Shown: positions 53,828 to 62,742, counted from the first letter of the stretch. The stretch is 64,000 bases of DNA from Cyclobacterium roseum (GCF_010119225.1 NZ_WNKF01000009.1:1-64000), one strand, 5' to 3'. Notes: generated by a model not told the origin, from the letters alone. A program made the numbers and translations.

Positions 53828-54052
53828 CAACTCCTCCGGAGTTGGGGAAACCTCAACCCCGCCTTGCCAGGCGAGGGCAATGATATTCAGCCCCTACCGG
53901 GGCTGCCATTACGAATTCCAATTATCATAACGATTAAGGGACTCGAATACACAAGCCCGAATGGGCTTGAATATTACTAGCCATGGGTGGCAACCCGTGG
54001 TCAAAAAAACGCCATACACCCGGAACCCCGGCAGGGGTTCAACATAGGCATG
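53828..54052. repeat. Composite palindromic repeat, unit 3
   Basis: A near full-length unit, from CTCCTCCGGAGTTGGGG to GAACCCCGGCAGGGGTTC. It is preceded by the same spacer type found between units 1 and 2. Confidence 0.7.
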
Positions 54053-54130
54053 TCACCAAGCCCCATGGACAGGTAAAATGGGGAAAACAACCTTAAAAGT
54101 GGAGGGGTGGGTAATAAATTTTACGTAATC

Positions 54131-54184
54131 GGGATTGCAAATCCTAACTATCTGAGGTTCGGAATTGCAAATTCCGAACAGCAC
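54131..54184. repeat. TTGCAAA-type palindrome repeat, copy 1
   Basis: GGGATTGCAAATCCT and TTCGGAATTGCAAATTCCGAA are linked by a CTGAGG spacer and end in CAGCAC. The second is a perfect 21-base hairpin. A relative lies at 54946-55001. Confidence 0.55.
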
Positions 54185-54413
54185 CTCCACTTCGGCCGAA
54201 CGGAGTCGATGCCCAGCCAGCACAATCCAAACAAGCCATTATACCATCAAGTAAGTACACCATTAACCAAATCAGCACCTCGATTGATCAGCAAAATCAA
54301 ACCATCGAATCATCAGACCATCCTATCATTAAACCATCAGGATGCCATTTTATGCCTGCAAATTACTATACGGAACAGTTTTTGCACTAATTCAATAAAA
54401 AAAATAAAAAGAA

Positions 54414-54692
54414 ATGGATAACAGGGAAAAATTAGAGAAAATGGATCGGGCTTTGAGGATGTTGGAAGACCTTAAGAATAGCCAGGTTGCCATGGTAGAA
54501 AAATCTTCCAAACTGCAGATGGATGCGATGGAATTCAATTTCTCGGAAATGGAAAAAAATATGGGAAATTTATTCTCCACATTTAATGAATCGCTGGACA
54601 TAATTAATACGGAGTTGGAGCGATTTGAAATCAAACGAAATCAATTCGAAATGAAACACGGATTGGATAAGGAGGAAGGCTTAGATTCCTAA
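54414..54692 (+). CDS. Small coiled-coil hypothetical protein
   Basis: A 92-residue acidic/basic helical protein with heptads of Leu, Met and Phe (KLEKMDRALRMLEDLKNSQVAMVEKSSKL, FSEMEKNMGNLFSTFNESLDIINTELERFE). No signal or membrane segment. It is the only apparent gene between the repeat island and the ABC ATPase. Function unknown. Confidence 0.55.
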   Translation: MDNREKLEKMDRALRMLEDLKNSQVAMVEKSSKLQMDAMEFNFSEMEKNMGNLFSTFNESLDIINTELERFEIKRNQFEMKHGLDKEEGLDS

Positions 54693-54784
54693 GCTCCCAC
54701 CTAAGAATAAATAGAAGCTGGGTGAAAAATGGCTAATAGGTCGACCTTAAGACATCCTACCCCTTGCACATGCATAATTGTTTT

Positions 54785-54845
54785 CATGCAAGTGAATGGA
54801 TGTCAAATCCGGATGGGGTTAATTGTTTAATTTTTTAGGCCTTTG
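54785..54845. repeat. Right-flank segment resembling 52321-52365
   Basis: See the left copy. Same orientation and shared word order suggest an imperfect direct repeat around the island, with a 15-20 bp insertion. Confidence 0.4.
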
Positions 54846-54945
54846 TCATTTAGCCATCAGCAATTGGCTTAAAAACTATTTCCATTTTAGTCGATTTTGC
54901 ATAGGTCCCTTGGCTGGGTTTCCAATAGAAATTTCATTTACCAAA

Positions 54946-55001
54946 GCAGGGTTGCAAACCCTGTTTACCTGAGGGTCTAAATTGTAAATACCGAACAGCA
55001 C
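54946..55001. repeat. TTGCAAA-type palindrome repeat, copy 2
   Basis: GCAGGGTTGCAAACCCTG is followed by a CTGAGGG spacer, a decayed second palindrome and CCGAACAGCAC, in the same order as at 54131-54184. Confidence 0.55.
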
Positions 55002-55133
55002 GGATCATCAGCACATTACCAAATCAACCCATCAGCACATCATTTTGTTCGCCAGCGAACAAAGGTGTTCGGGTAACGTAGTATTGTCCCATCCTAAAAT
55101 CCCCCTATTCGGTCATTTCAGGTATCTTTTTTA

Positions 55134-55148
55134 TGGCATGGAAGTAGA
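55134..55148 (+). promoter_or_regulatory. Sigma-54-like -24 element before the ATPase gene
   Basis: TGGCAT, 5 bp, then TAGA, as at 47243. It lies about 60 bp upstream of the ATPase start. The -12 half is weak. Confidence 0.3.
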
Positions 55149-55195
55149 ATTAACTTCTGACACCGGGTGCGTACCCTGGCCATCAAATCAAATTC

Positions 55196-55870
55196 ATGAT
55201 ACAGTTAAAAGAAATCGACAAATTTATAGAATCCCGGTTCCAGCGAATATTCATATTGAAGGGCATTCACCTCCAAATAGACCAAGGGGAATTCATCACC
55301 TTAATGGGGCCTTCAGGGGTAGGGAAGTCCACCTTACTAAACATCATCGGTCTTCTGGACGAGGAATACGAAGGGTCCTATTTTTTTGATGGCACGGCCA
55401 TCGCTTCCATGAAAAACAAGCAGCGGACTGCGCTTCATAAATCCGAATTTGGATATATTTTCCAGGCCTATCACCTGATAGATGAGCTAACGGTGTATGA
55501 AAATATCGAAACACCATTGCTCTATCGAAACGTTTCCTCCTCGGAAAGGAAGGGAATCGTGGCAGGTCTTTTAGACCGTTTCAATATGGTAGCAAAAAAG
55601 GACCTCTTTCCGGAACAATTGTCCGGTGGCCAGCAGCAGTTGGTAGGTGTCGCAAGGGCGATAGCCGGTAAACCCCGGGTGTTATTGGCAGACGAACCAA
55701 CCGGAAACCTCCATTCGGCTCAGGCAAGAGAAATCATGGAAGTATTCAGGGAACTTAACCAGGAAGGAACCACCATCATCCAGGCTACCCATGCCAGGGA
55801 AAATGCGGATTACGGAAACCGCTTGATCGAAATGTTAGACGGGAAAATTGCTCATGATACCAAACTTTAA
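55196..55870 (+). CDS. LolD/MacB-type ABC ATPase
   Basis: A 224-residue ABC ATPase. Walker A GPSGVGKST begins at residue 38; the Q-loop is GYIFQAYHLIDELT; the signature reads LSGGQQQLVGVARAI rather than the usual LSGGQQQRVAIARA; Walker B is VLLADEPTGNLHSAQAREI; the H-loop reads IIQATHARENADY. It drives MacB-type permeases. The Leu in place of Arg in the signature and the HSAQ D-loop region are unusual and could weaken activity. The TolC-like gene starts two bases after its stop, so they form one transcript. Confidence 0.85.
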   Translation: MIQLKEIDKFIESRFQRIFILKGIHLQIDQGEFITLMGPSGVGKSTLLNIIGLLDEEYEGSYFFDGTAIASMKNKQRTALHKSEFGYIFQAYHLIDELTVYENIETPLLYRNVSSSERKGIVAGLLDRFNMVAKKDLFPEQLSGGQQQLVGVARAIAGKPRVLLADEPTGNLHSAQAREIMEVFRELNQEGTTIIQATHARENADYGNRLIEMLDGKIAHDTKL

Positions 55871-55871
55871 T

Positions 55872-57212
55872 ATGAAAAATTGGACGCTCCTTACCCTTTT
55901 TTTACTTGCGGGGACAAAAGCAGTTCTCGCCCAGGATACCATTCCCATTACTTTTGACGAAGCAATAGCCATAGGATTGGAGCAGAACCTGGACTACGCA
56001 ACCCAAAAAAACCAACAGAAAGTGCTCACCATGTCCAGGGTAAATGCCCGCTTACGCCACCTGCCATCGGTGAATATCAATACGAATCTCAATCGACAGG
56101 TTGGGCAACAGTTTCAACAGGTGGAGGGCCAGCTAATTGTCACCAATCAGATCAATGACATCCTATCTTCCGGTCTTAGTGCCAGAATTCCCGTTTTCCA
56201 TGGTTTTCAGCGCCTACATGAAACCAAGGCGGCCGGTTTCTTTGAAGCGGCCGGTGAAAAGGCCCTGGCCCGGGCAAAAGAAGAACTAAGCTTTACCATT
56301 GCCCAGCAATATCTTCAGGTGTTATTGGATGAACAGTTACACGCCATTGCTACTGAAAACCTGAAAAATCAAAAAAGTCAATTCGCGCAAATCAAAGGCT
56401 TTGTTGAGGCCGGACTGCGAACCCTGTCCGATCAGTATAATCAACAGTCTGAAGTCGCCAGATTGGAAACGGTGGCACTGAATGCCAAAGTCCAATGGGA
56501 AACGGACTTGTGGGCCCTGGCCGAAACCCTGCAATTCGAATCGAACCGTTTACCGCTGCCTGAACCGGTACCTCTTGACCAAAACCACAGTGAGTGGTTG
56601 GAGATGGAGCCACAGGAAGTGTATGAACAAGCCCTACTGTACCGCAGTGACCTGAAAGAACAGCAACTCCTGGAACAGGGGAACCAGCGGCTGCTGGCCG
56701 CTGCCAAGGGCACCATGTATCCGCAGCTCTCTGCATTTTTTAACTACAACACCTTTTTCACTTCGTTGGACGAACGAACCATTGGCGATCAATTACTAAT
56801 GGTCTATCCGCAACGAATCTTTGGCTTTTCACTGAGCATCCCGGTCTTTAATAATTTTGACAATAAAACTGCTGTAACCCGTGCCCGGGTGAATAGGATA
56901 AACCAGCAATTGGAAAATACGGCACTGGAAAGGAAAATTTTTCAGGAAGTGAAACTAGCCCTGGAAAACTTCAAGGCGGCCATTCAAACCAGGGCCTCTA
57001 CCGAAATGCAGCTTAAAGCAGCTCAGGAAGCTCAGAAAGCGATATCAGAACGATTTAGGCTCGGGGTAAGTAATTTTGTGGACCTTGCTCAGGCAAACGA
57101 ACAATTAGTTACCGCCCAATCAGATCATGTACAGGCAGCCTATACCCTGTTTTTCCAGAAAATAATACTGAAGTATGCCTTAGGCTTGTTGGCCGAGGAC
57201 CTGCACCCCTAA
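55872..57212 (+). CDS. TolC-like outer-membrane efflux channel
   Basis: A 446-residue outer-membrane efflux protein with a signal peptide ending AVLAQ. I start at the Met just after the ATPase stop because the earlier frame start lies within the ATPase gene. Periplasmic coiled coils are long (RARVNRINQQLENTALERKIFQEVKLALENF, QLKAAQEAQKAISERFRLGVSNFVDLAQANEQLV), the typical duplicated TolC hairpins with GLRT and GVSN turns. It provides the exit duct for the ABC efflux system and partners with the fusion protein at 60329. Confidence 0.87.
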   Translation: MKNWTLLTLFLLAGTKAVLAQDTIPITFDEAIAIGLEQNLDYATQKNQQKVLTMSRVNARLRHLPSVNINTNLNRQVGQQFQQVEGQLIVTNQINDILSSGLSARIPVFHGFQRLHETKAAGFFEAAGEKALARAKEELSFTIAQQYLQVLLDEQLHAIATENLKNQKSQFAQIKGFVEAGLRTLSDQYNQQSEVARLETVALNAKVQWETDLWALAETLQFESNRLPLPEPVPLDQNHSEWLEMEPQEVYEQALLYRSDLKEQQLLEQGNQRLLAAAKGTMYPQLSAFFNYNTFFTSLDERTIGDQLLMVYPQRIFGFSLSIPVFNNFDNKTAVTRARVNRINQQLENTALERKIFQEVKLALENFKAAIQTRASTEMQLKAAQEAQKAISERFRLGVSNFVDLAQANEQLVTAQSDHVQAAYTLFFQKIILKYALGLLAEDLHP

Positions 57213-57270
57213 CGTTGGACTAGATGGATTTGATTCTGTTCAGCCAAGAGTATGAATCAATACCAATGCA

Positions 57271-58641
57271 TTAACCTCCTCCTTTTCCCGGACCAAAAAG
57301 CAGGGTAAAAGTAGTCATTTCCCCGGGTAAGGAGGCTACTTCCAGGCTGCCCTGGTGGAGGTGCATCATTTGGCGGGATATGGCCAGCCCGATACCGCTT
57401 CCGGACTTTTTGGTCGTGTAAAAAGGCACAAAGATTCTTTCAGCAGCTTCCGGAACAATGCCTTCTCCGTAGTCGGTAACCTGTATCATCGGAATGCCGT
57501 GGCTGGTTTTTCCGGCCGTCAGGACGATAGCACATTGGGTAGCCTTTTCCATGGCCTCTTTGGCATTTTTTATCAGGTTGATCAAGATCATCTGCACCAT
57601 CTCCCGGTCGGCATAGACCCGTAAATCAATTGGGTCACACTGCGATTTCAAGCATATCCCCGAAGCAGAAAGTTCCTCCTTCATGAGTACGCAAACGTGT
57701 TCGAAGAGTACACTCACTTTAAAGGATTTGAGTTTCGGGTGGGGAATATTGGTATAATCGCGGTAGGCATTAACAAAATCGACCAAACCATTACTCCTTT
57801 TGGAAATGGTGGCCAGTCCCTCCGACAGGTCCTGGTAGCTGTCATTATTGATGACCATTCCAGGTTTCGCCGGTACCACATCTTCCTTTAAAATGGTCCC
57901 CAGGGAATTGGACAGACTGGCAATAGGGGTCATGGAATTCATGATCTCATGCCGCAGTACTTTGGTCAGGTTTTGCCAGGCCTTCAATTCATTTTTCTGT
58001 AACTCTGTTTTGATATTCTGAAATGAAAGCAGGGTCCAACTCTGCCCATCCATTTTGAAGGCAGAGGACTGTACATTCAGGTGCAGTTCGCCATTGATCC
58101 TTATGGAAAAAGAACCCCCAGGGGTCAATTCCAGCACTTTTTTTAGTAATTCTTCGGAAAGTTTACCCAGGTCGTGGATATCTTTGAACTGCGGAATTTG
58201 TAAAAGTTGCTTTGCAGCCCCATTGATCACCCCGATTTTACCCTGACTTTCAAAGGAAATGATGCCGGTATTAATATGCTGCACCATGATCCGAAGGAAC
58301 AGCACCTGCTCCTCTTTTTCGGCCCTGGTTTTTTTGAATGCAGCAATCACCTCGTTAAAGGACAGGTTCATCTCCTTAAACGACTTGCCCAACTTGCTGT
58401 CCCTGGTAAAGGAAGATGAAAAATCGGAGTATCGGATAGAGTCCAGAAACCGGGTGATTTTTCTATTGGTAGTATTACAGTAGGAAATCAGGTTTAACGT
58501 CTGGATAGTCAGAATGACAGCAGAAAGGATTCCGGTCAGGAGGGCATTTTCCCCGGATAAATAAAACATACCGACCGTGACGGTTAAAACGATTAAAAGC
58601 ACCCGGAGCACGATGCCGGCTGAAAATGATCTAAAGCCCAT
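57271..58641 (-). CDS. NtrY-type sensor histidine kinase
   Basis: A 456-residue membrane histidine kinase: two N-terminal helices (VLRVLLIVLTVTVGMFYL, LLTGILSAVILTIQTLNLISY), a linker, a PAS-like domain with GIISFESQGKIGVINGAAKQLL, the H-box LRHEIMNSMTPIASL with phospho-acceptor His231, then N (NLIKNAKEAM), G1 (DYGEGI) and G2 (GSGIGLAIS) boxes. It likely senses an envelope signal and phosphorylates the regulator upstream, with which it overlaps by 11 bp. The pair sits among efflux genes, implying it controls them. Confidence 0.86.
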   Translation of the reverse strand: MGFRSFSAGIVLRVLLIVLTVTVGMFYLSGENALLTGILSAVILTIQTLNLISYCNTTNRKITRFLDSIRYSDFSSSFTRDSKLGKSFKEMNLSFNEVIAAFKKTRAEKEEQVLFLRIMVQHINTGIISFESQGKIGVINGAAKQLLQIPQFKDIHDLGKLSEELLKKVLELTPGGSFSIRINGELHLNVQSSAFKMDGQSWTLLSFQNIKTELQKNELKAWQNLTKVLRHEIMNSMTPIASLSNSLGTILKEDVVPAKPGMVINNDSYQDLSEGLATISKRSNGLVDFVNAYRDYTNIPHPKLKSFKVSVLFEHVCVLMKEELSASGICLKSQCDPIDLRVYADREMVQMILINLIKNAKEAMEKATQCAIVLTAGKTSHGIPMIQVTDYGEGIVPEAAERIFVPFYTTKKSGSGIGLAISRQMMHLHQGSLEVASLPGEMTTFTLLFGPGKGGG

Positions 58642-60019
58642 AACGCTCCAATCTTCGATACAGGGAAGAACGAGTAAGTCCTAATTCCTCCGCAGCCCGG
58701 GTGATATGCCCGTTGTGTTTTTGCAAGGCCTTTCGGATCAGGATTTTTTCTACATCCTCAATGTTGAGGTGGTCCAGGTTAATGGTTTCCTCCAGCTTTT
58801 CCGGCTCCATTTGTTTTTGGATAAACAAGTCTTCCGGCTGGAGTACACTACGGTCGGTCATGATCACCGCCCTTTCGATACTGTGCTGTAGTTCCCTGAT
58901 ATTTCCCGGCCAGGAATACTTTTGCATCCTTTTGATCAGCGCTTCTCCGGCTTTGCGAATATCTTTATGGTATTTTTTGGAATAGATGCCGATAAAATGA
59001 TTGGCCAGTGGCATGATGTCTTCCAGCCGTTCCCGAAGTGGAGGGAGGGTAATTTCAATGGTATTGATGCGGTAAAGGAGGTCTTGCCGGAAACTGTTTT
59101 CGTAAACCATGTTATGTATGGCCATATTGGTGGCAGAAATCAGGCGGATATTGATGGGAATGGCCTTGTTTGTTCCCACCCGGGTAACCTCCCGGTTTTG
59201 AAGGACGGCCAGCAACTTGGACTGCAGCGATAAGGGCAGGTTACCGATTTCATCGAGAAAAAGCGTGCCCCTATGAGCCTGCTCAAAACGTCCCGCCCGG
59301 TCTTCCCTGGCATCTGTAAAAGCGCCCTTTTTATGACCAAAAAGTTCGCTTTCAAACAACGTATCGGTAATGGCGCCCAAGTCCACGCCTACAAAAGCCT
59401 CCCGATGCCGCCTGGAGTTTCTGTGAATAGCCCGTGCAACCAGTTCCTTTCCGGTACCGTTTTCTCCCAATATCAAAACATTGGCATCGGTGGCCGCCAC
59501 CCGGTCAATGGTCTCGAAGACTTTTATCATGGAGGGACTCAGACCAATGATGTCTTTGTACTTATGGTCCATGTCTTTATAAAACTGTTGTTGCTGGTCC
59601 TTCAACTGAGACAGTTCCAACTTCGATTGCCGGAGTTGTACGGCAGCATTTAGGGTGGCCAACAATTTTTCATTCTCCCAGGGCTTAAGCACAAAATCCG
59701 TAGCCCCCTCCTTAATCGCTTTCACGGCGGTATTCACATCACCATAAGCGGTGATCAGCACCACTACTGCAGAGGAGTCCAATTCCAGGATCCTATCTAA
59801 CCAATAAAACCCCTCCTGACCGCTGCTGACATCCTTGGTAAAATTCATGTCCAATAAAATAACATCATAATGCTCATTTACCATCAGGATAGGAAGCATG
59901 CCCGGGTTGGTTTCAGTGTCCACCTGCCCGAAATGTCTTTTTAAAAATATTTTTGCGGCTTTCAACAGGTCCTCATTGTCATCCACGATCAGGATCTTTC
60001 CGCTTTTTCGTTCGTTCAT
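58631..60019 (-). CDS. Sigma-54-dependent response regulator (NtrC type)
   Basis: A 462-residue regulator: receiver domain with phosphorylation Asp57 (VILLDMNF) and a Lys near 112; the AAA+ sigma-54 activator domain with Walker A GENGTGKE (185-192), the sigma-contacting loop written GAFTDA (232-237) rather than GAFTGA, Walker B GTLFLDEIG and SWPGNIRELQHSIERAV; and a C-terminal Fis-type HTH (NGHITRAAEELGLTRSSLYRRLERYGL). It activates sigma-54 promoters when phosphorylated by the overlapping kinase. Transport genes around it carry TGGCAY elements that would suit it. Confidence 0.9.
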   Translation of the reverse strand: MNERKSGKILIVDDNEDLLKAAKIFLKRHFGQVDTETNPGMLPILMVNEHYDVILLDMNFTKDVSSGQEGFYWLDRILELDSSAVVVLITAYGDVNTAVKAIKEGATDFVLKPWENEKLLATLNAAVQLRQSKLELSQLKDQQQQFYKDMDHKYKDIIGLSPSMIKVFETIDRVAATDANVLILGENGTGKELVARAIHRNSRRHREAFVGVDLGAITDTLFESELFGHKKGAFTDAREDRAGRFEQAHRGTLFLDEIGNLPLSLQSKLLAVLQNREVTRVGTNKAIPINIRLISATNMAIHNMVYENSFRQDLLYRINTIEITLPPLRERLEDIMPLANHFIGIYSKKYHKDIRKAGEALIKRMQKYSWPGNIRELQHSIERAVIMTDRSVLQPEDLFIQKQMEPEKLEETINLDHLNIEDVEKILIRKALQKHNGHITRAAEELGLTRSSLYRRLERYGL

Positions 60020-60279
60020 ATCTTATCTATTAGATAGGTTTTGCCCATTGGGAGAATCCCAAAACCTGTACCGAAAGGAGACAAGCGGACAAACTTTTCC
60101 CAAAATCGGTCATTCCATGAAATATAAGCTTATTTTTCCCAACGTTTTGACTTCGGTTCCAAAAATGAAAGGTACCTATACCATGCAATTTTGGTCGCTG
60201 GCGGACAAATTTGTTCGGAAAAAGCGCTCTTCTTTTCTGGAAATTGGCCATCAGGCTATTATTTCAGGGGTTTTGCCAG

Positions 60280-60294
60280 TGGCATGTTAATTGG
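60280..60294 (+). promoter_or_regulatory. Sigma-54-like promoter before the fusion-protein gene
   Basis: TGGCAT, 5 bp, then TTGG, close to TGGCAY-N5-TTGC with one mismatch at the -12 GC. It is 35 bp before the fusion-protein start, the best of the three candidates. Confidence 0.45.
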
Positions 60295-60328
60295 CTAAGT
60301 CAGTAGGAATAAAAACAGGCTCCAAGAA

Positions 60329-61582
60329 ATGGACAGAAAGATTGAAAAGAAAACCTGGACACCAAAATTGATCGGAAGCGTGCTCGCCGGTAGTTTGCTT
60401 TTGGGATTTATTATTTACCAATTGGTTTTTGCAGATGCCAGGTCCTCGATGAATGTGGACCGGGAACGACTGACGATTGCCAATGTGACAAGGGGTGAAT
60501 TTACCGATTATATTCCCGTGAGCGGGAGCGTCGAACCGGGAGAAATTTTTTACCTGGATGCCATCGAGCGGGGGAATATCCAGGAAATTATCAGGGAGTC
60601 GGGCTCCATGGTGGAAAAAGGGGACACCTTATTACTATTGACCAATTCCAACCTTCAACTGGATGTCATGCAACGGGAGACCGATCTCTATTTTCAAATC
60701 AATAACTTGAGACAGACACGCCTGCTTTTAGACCAAAACGACCTCAGCCAACAAGCGCAACTGGCGGAAATCGATTACCAAATCAATTTGCTCAGGCCCC
60801 AATATGATCGGTTCCGGGAATTGCATCAAAAAAAACTGATTTCCGACCGGGAGCTTGAGGAGGTAAAAGAGGAATACGAGTACAATTTGAAGCGGCAACG
60901 ACTGACCTATGCCTCCTATAGGAATGATTCCATCGCGCGCTCCATTCAGAAAAAACAACTGAGGGATTCAGAAGCAAGGATGAACCAGTCGCTGAACGGT
61001 GTGGGGCACATTTTGGATAACCTGGTGGTAAAAGCCCCCATCGACGGGCAATTGACCACCGAGCAAATTGAAGTGGGGCAATCCATAAACGCTGGAGAAC
61101 GCTACGGGCAAATAGATATCATCGATAAATTCAAAGCCCGGGTACAAATTGATGAACTGTACCTGCCCAGGATCAATACAGGTCTGAAGGGAACCTTTAC
61201 TTTTTCAGGCGAAACCTACGAACTTGAGATCGCAAAGATTTATCCCAGTGTGACTGGAGGCCGGTTTGAGGTCGACATGGTGTTTACCGATGATGCCCCT
61301 TCCGGCATCCGCAGGGGGCAAACGGTCCGGATCCGATTGGAGTTGGGAGAAAGCGAACAGGCGGTATTGCTGCCCACCGGCGGGTTTTACAAAGATACCG
61401 GAGGCAATTGGGTATTCGTGGTCAATGAGGAAACAGGAAAAGCGGAAAAAAGAACTATCCGCCTGGGTCGGAAAAACCCAGAGTACTACGAGGTGATCGA
61501 GGGACTCGGAGAAGGGGAAAAAGTGATTGTCAGCGGCTATGAAAATTTCGGGAAAAATGAGGTTCTGAACCTGAGCCGTTAA
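60329..61582 (+). CDS. Periplasmic membrane-fusion protein (MacA/HlyD-like)
   Basis: A 417-residue adaptor anchored by one N-terminal helix (LIGSVLAGSLLLGFIIYQLVF). A lipoyl-like domain starts at IPVSGSVEPGEIFYLDA and resumes at LDNLVVKAPIDGQLTTEQIEVGQSI; between them is a long coiled-coil hairpin (residues about 105-215); beta-barrel and membrane-proximal domains follow. It bridges an inner-membrane ABC permease to the TolC-like channel. The ATPase gene follows 90 bp later. Confidence 0.86.
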   Translation: MDRKIEKKTWTPKLIGSVLAGSLLLGFIIYQLVFADARSSMNVDRERLTIANVTRGEFTDYIPVSGSVEPGEIFYLDAIERGNIQEIIRESGSMVEKGDTLLLLTNSNLQLDVMQRETDLYFQINNLRQTRLLLDQNDLSQQAQLAEIDYQINLLRPQYDRFRELHQKKLISDRELEEVKEEYEYNLKRQRLTYASYRNDSIARSIQKKQLRDSEARMNQSLNGVGHILDNLVVKAPIDGQLTTEQIEVGQSINAGERYGQIDIIDKFKARVQIDELYLPRINTGLKGTFTFSGETYELEIAKIYPSVTGGRFEVDMVFTDDAPSGIRRGQTVRIRLELGESEQAVLLPTGGFYKDTGGNWVFVVNEETGKAEKRTIRLGRKNPEYYEVIEGLGEGEKVIVSGYENFGKNEVLNLSR

Positions 61583-61672
61583 AGAAGCTAGAATGGACGG
61601 TAGTTAGCTACAATTCCCGCTATGGGAAAAGATTGAAATGGAACTTAAAGGGTAAAACAAATAGCTGAAAAA

Positions 61673-62371
61673 ATGCAACACATTATCAAAACCAATCAAT
61701 TAAAAAAGCGGTACACCACCGAAGAGGTAGAGACTACTGCCCTGGACGATATCCAAATCGAAATAAAAAAGGGAGAATTTGTCGCCATCATGGGGCCTTC
61801 CGGATGTGGCAAGTCCACCCTACTGAATATCATTGGCCTGTTGGACAATCCTGACGAAGGCGAATATTACTTTCTGGAAAAAGAAGTGGCTCATTTTTCG
61901 GAAAGGCAGCGGTCTCAGCTTAGGAAGGGAAACATTGGGTTTGTCTTTCAGAGTTTTAACCTTATCGACGAACTCACCTGCTTTGAGAATGTGGAATTGC
62001 CTCTCCTGTACCTTAAAATCCCGGCCGACGAAAGGAAAAAGAAGGTGGAGGAAGTATTGACCAGAATGAACATCATGCACCGGAAGAATCATTTTCCACA
62101 ACAGCTTTCCGGTGGTCAGCAGCAGCGGGTGGCCATCGCCAGGGCCATCGTGGCCAAACCGGCGGTGATACTGGCAGATGAGCCTACGGGAAACCTGGAC
62201 TCCGCCAATGGAGAAGAGGTGATGCGCCTTTTGGAAGAGCTGAACAATGAAGGGACCACCATCGTCATGGTCACCCACTCCCCTCATGACGCCAACTACG
62301 CCCACCGGATCATCAATCTTTTTGATGGCAAGGTGGTGACTGAAAACATCCGGGAACAATTTCACATTTAG
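61673..62371 (+). CDS. LolD/MacB-type ABC ATPase (second)
   Basis: A 232-residue ABC ATPase with Walker A GPSGCGKST at residues 41-49, Q-loop GFVFQSFNLIDELT, canonical signature LSGGQQQRVAIARAIV, Walker B VILADEPTGNLDSANGEEV and H-loop VTHSPHDANYAHRI. All catalytic residues are present, unlike the variant signature of the ATPase at 55196. The permease that should follow is reduced to a remnant, so this ATPase probably works with one of the permeases at 47.3-52.3 kb. Confidence 0.88.
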   Translation: MQHIIKTNQLKKRYTTEEVETTALDDIQIEIKKGEFVAIMGPSGCGKSTLLNIIGLLDNPDEGEYYFLEKEVAHFSERQRSQLRKGNIGFVFQSFNLIDELTCFENVELPLLYLKIPADERKKKVEEVLTRMNIMHRKNHFPQQLSGGQQQRVAIARAIVAKPAVILADEPTGNLDSANGEEVMRLLEELNNEGTTIVMVTHSPHDANYAHRIINLFDGKVVTENIREQFHI

Positions 62372-62383
62372 GAAGGGTTTCTT

Positions 62384-62727
62384 ATGTTCAAAAACCATTT
62401 TAAAATTGCGATAAGGGGTTTTATCCGGCACAAAAAACCAAAGAAATTGGCATTCGCAAGGTATTGGGTGCTTCTACCATTTCAATTTTAAATGTGATCA
62501 ACCGGGAGTTTATATTTATCGTTGCCCTTTCCATTTTGCTGGGTTCGGGACTGGCCTATTGGTTAATGAAAGAATGGTTGTCCGGGTATGCTTACCGGAT
62601 CGATTTTGAATGGTGGATTGTTCCTTTGTCCGCACTGGTGATTTTTTCCATCGCCTTTATTACGGTGACATTACAGGCCCTGCGAGCAGCCAGTGCAAAG
62701 GCAGTCCATGCGTTGAAAATGGAATAA
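62384..62727 (+). pseudogene. MacB-like permease with large internal deletion
   Basis: It starts MFKNHFKIAIRGFIRHKK, the first 18 residues of a MacB-type permease, then abruptly joins sequence from the C-terminal end (QKTKEIGIRKVLGASTISILNVI to LRAASAKAVHALKME) in another frame; the first frame stops after 35 codons. The join lies in GCACAAAAAACC (62428-62439), which would fit a deletion of about 2.1 kb between short similar words. It is 12 bp after the ATPase gene, where the permease belongs. Confidence 0.8.
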
Positions 62728-62742
62728 AAAAACAGCTATCCG

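Larger units (their letters stand above)
52371..54052. mobile_element. RAYT transposase with palindromic repeat array
   Basis: A 1.7-kb block containing an IS200-like Y1 transposase gene and three and a half copies of a composite repeat. Each unit includes the palindromes CTCCGGAG, CCCGCCTTGCCAGGCGGG, AGCCCCTACCGGGGCT, a CCGAATGGGCTTG block, CATGGGT/ACCCATG and GAACCCCGGCAGGGGTTC. The layout is like REP-associated tyrosine transposases and their targets. A small spacer (about 110 bp) is also repeated between units. Confidence 0.75.

Noticed and set aside
52371-54052. Repeat units as a CRISPR array or integron attC sites
   Set aside because: Units are about 245 bp with several hairpins and repeated spacers, no Cas or integrase gene; the Y1 transposase explains them better.
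54240-54350. Runs of CCATCA/ATCAGC words as a possible array
   Set aside because: Low-complexity sequence without fixed repeat length or spacers.
61820-62431. A 203-codon minus-strand frame
   Set aside because: Shadow of the canonical ABC ATPase; no recognisable motifs.
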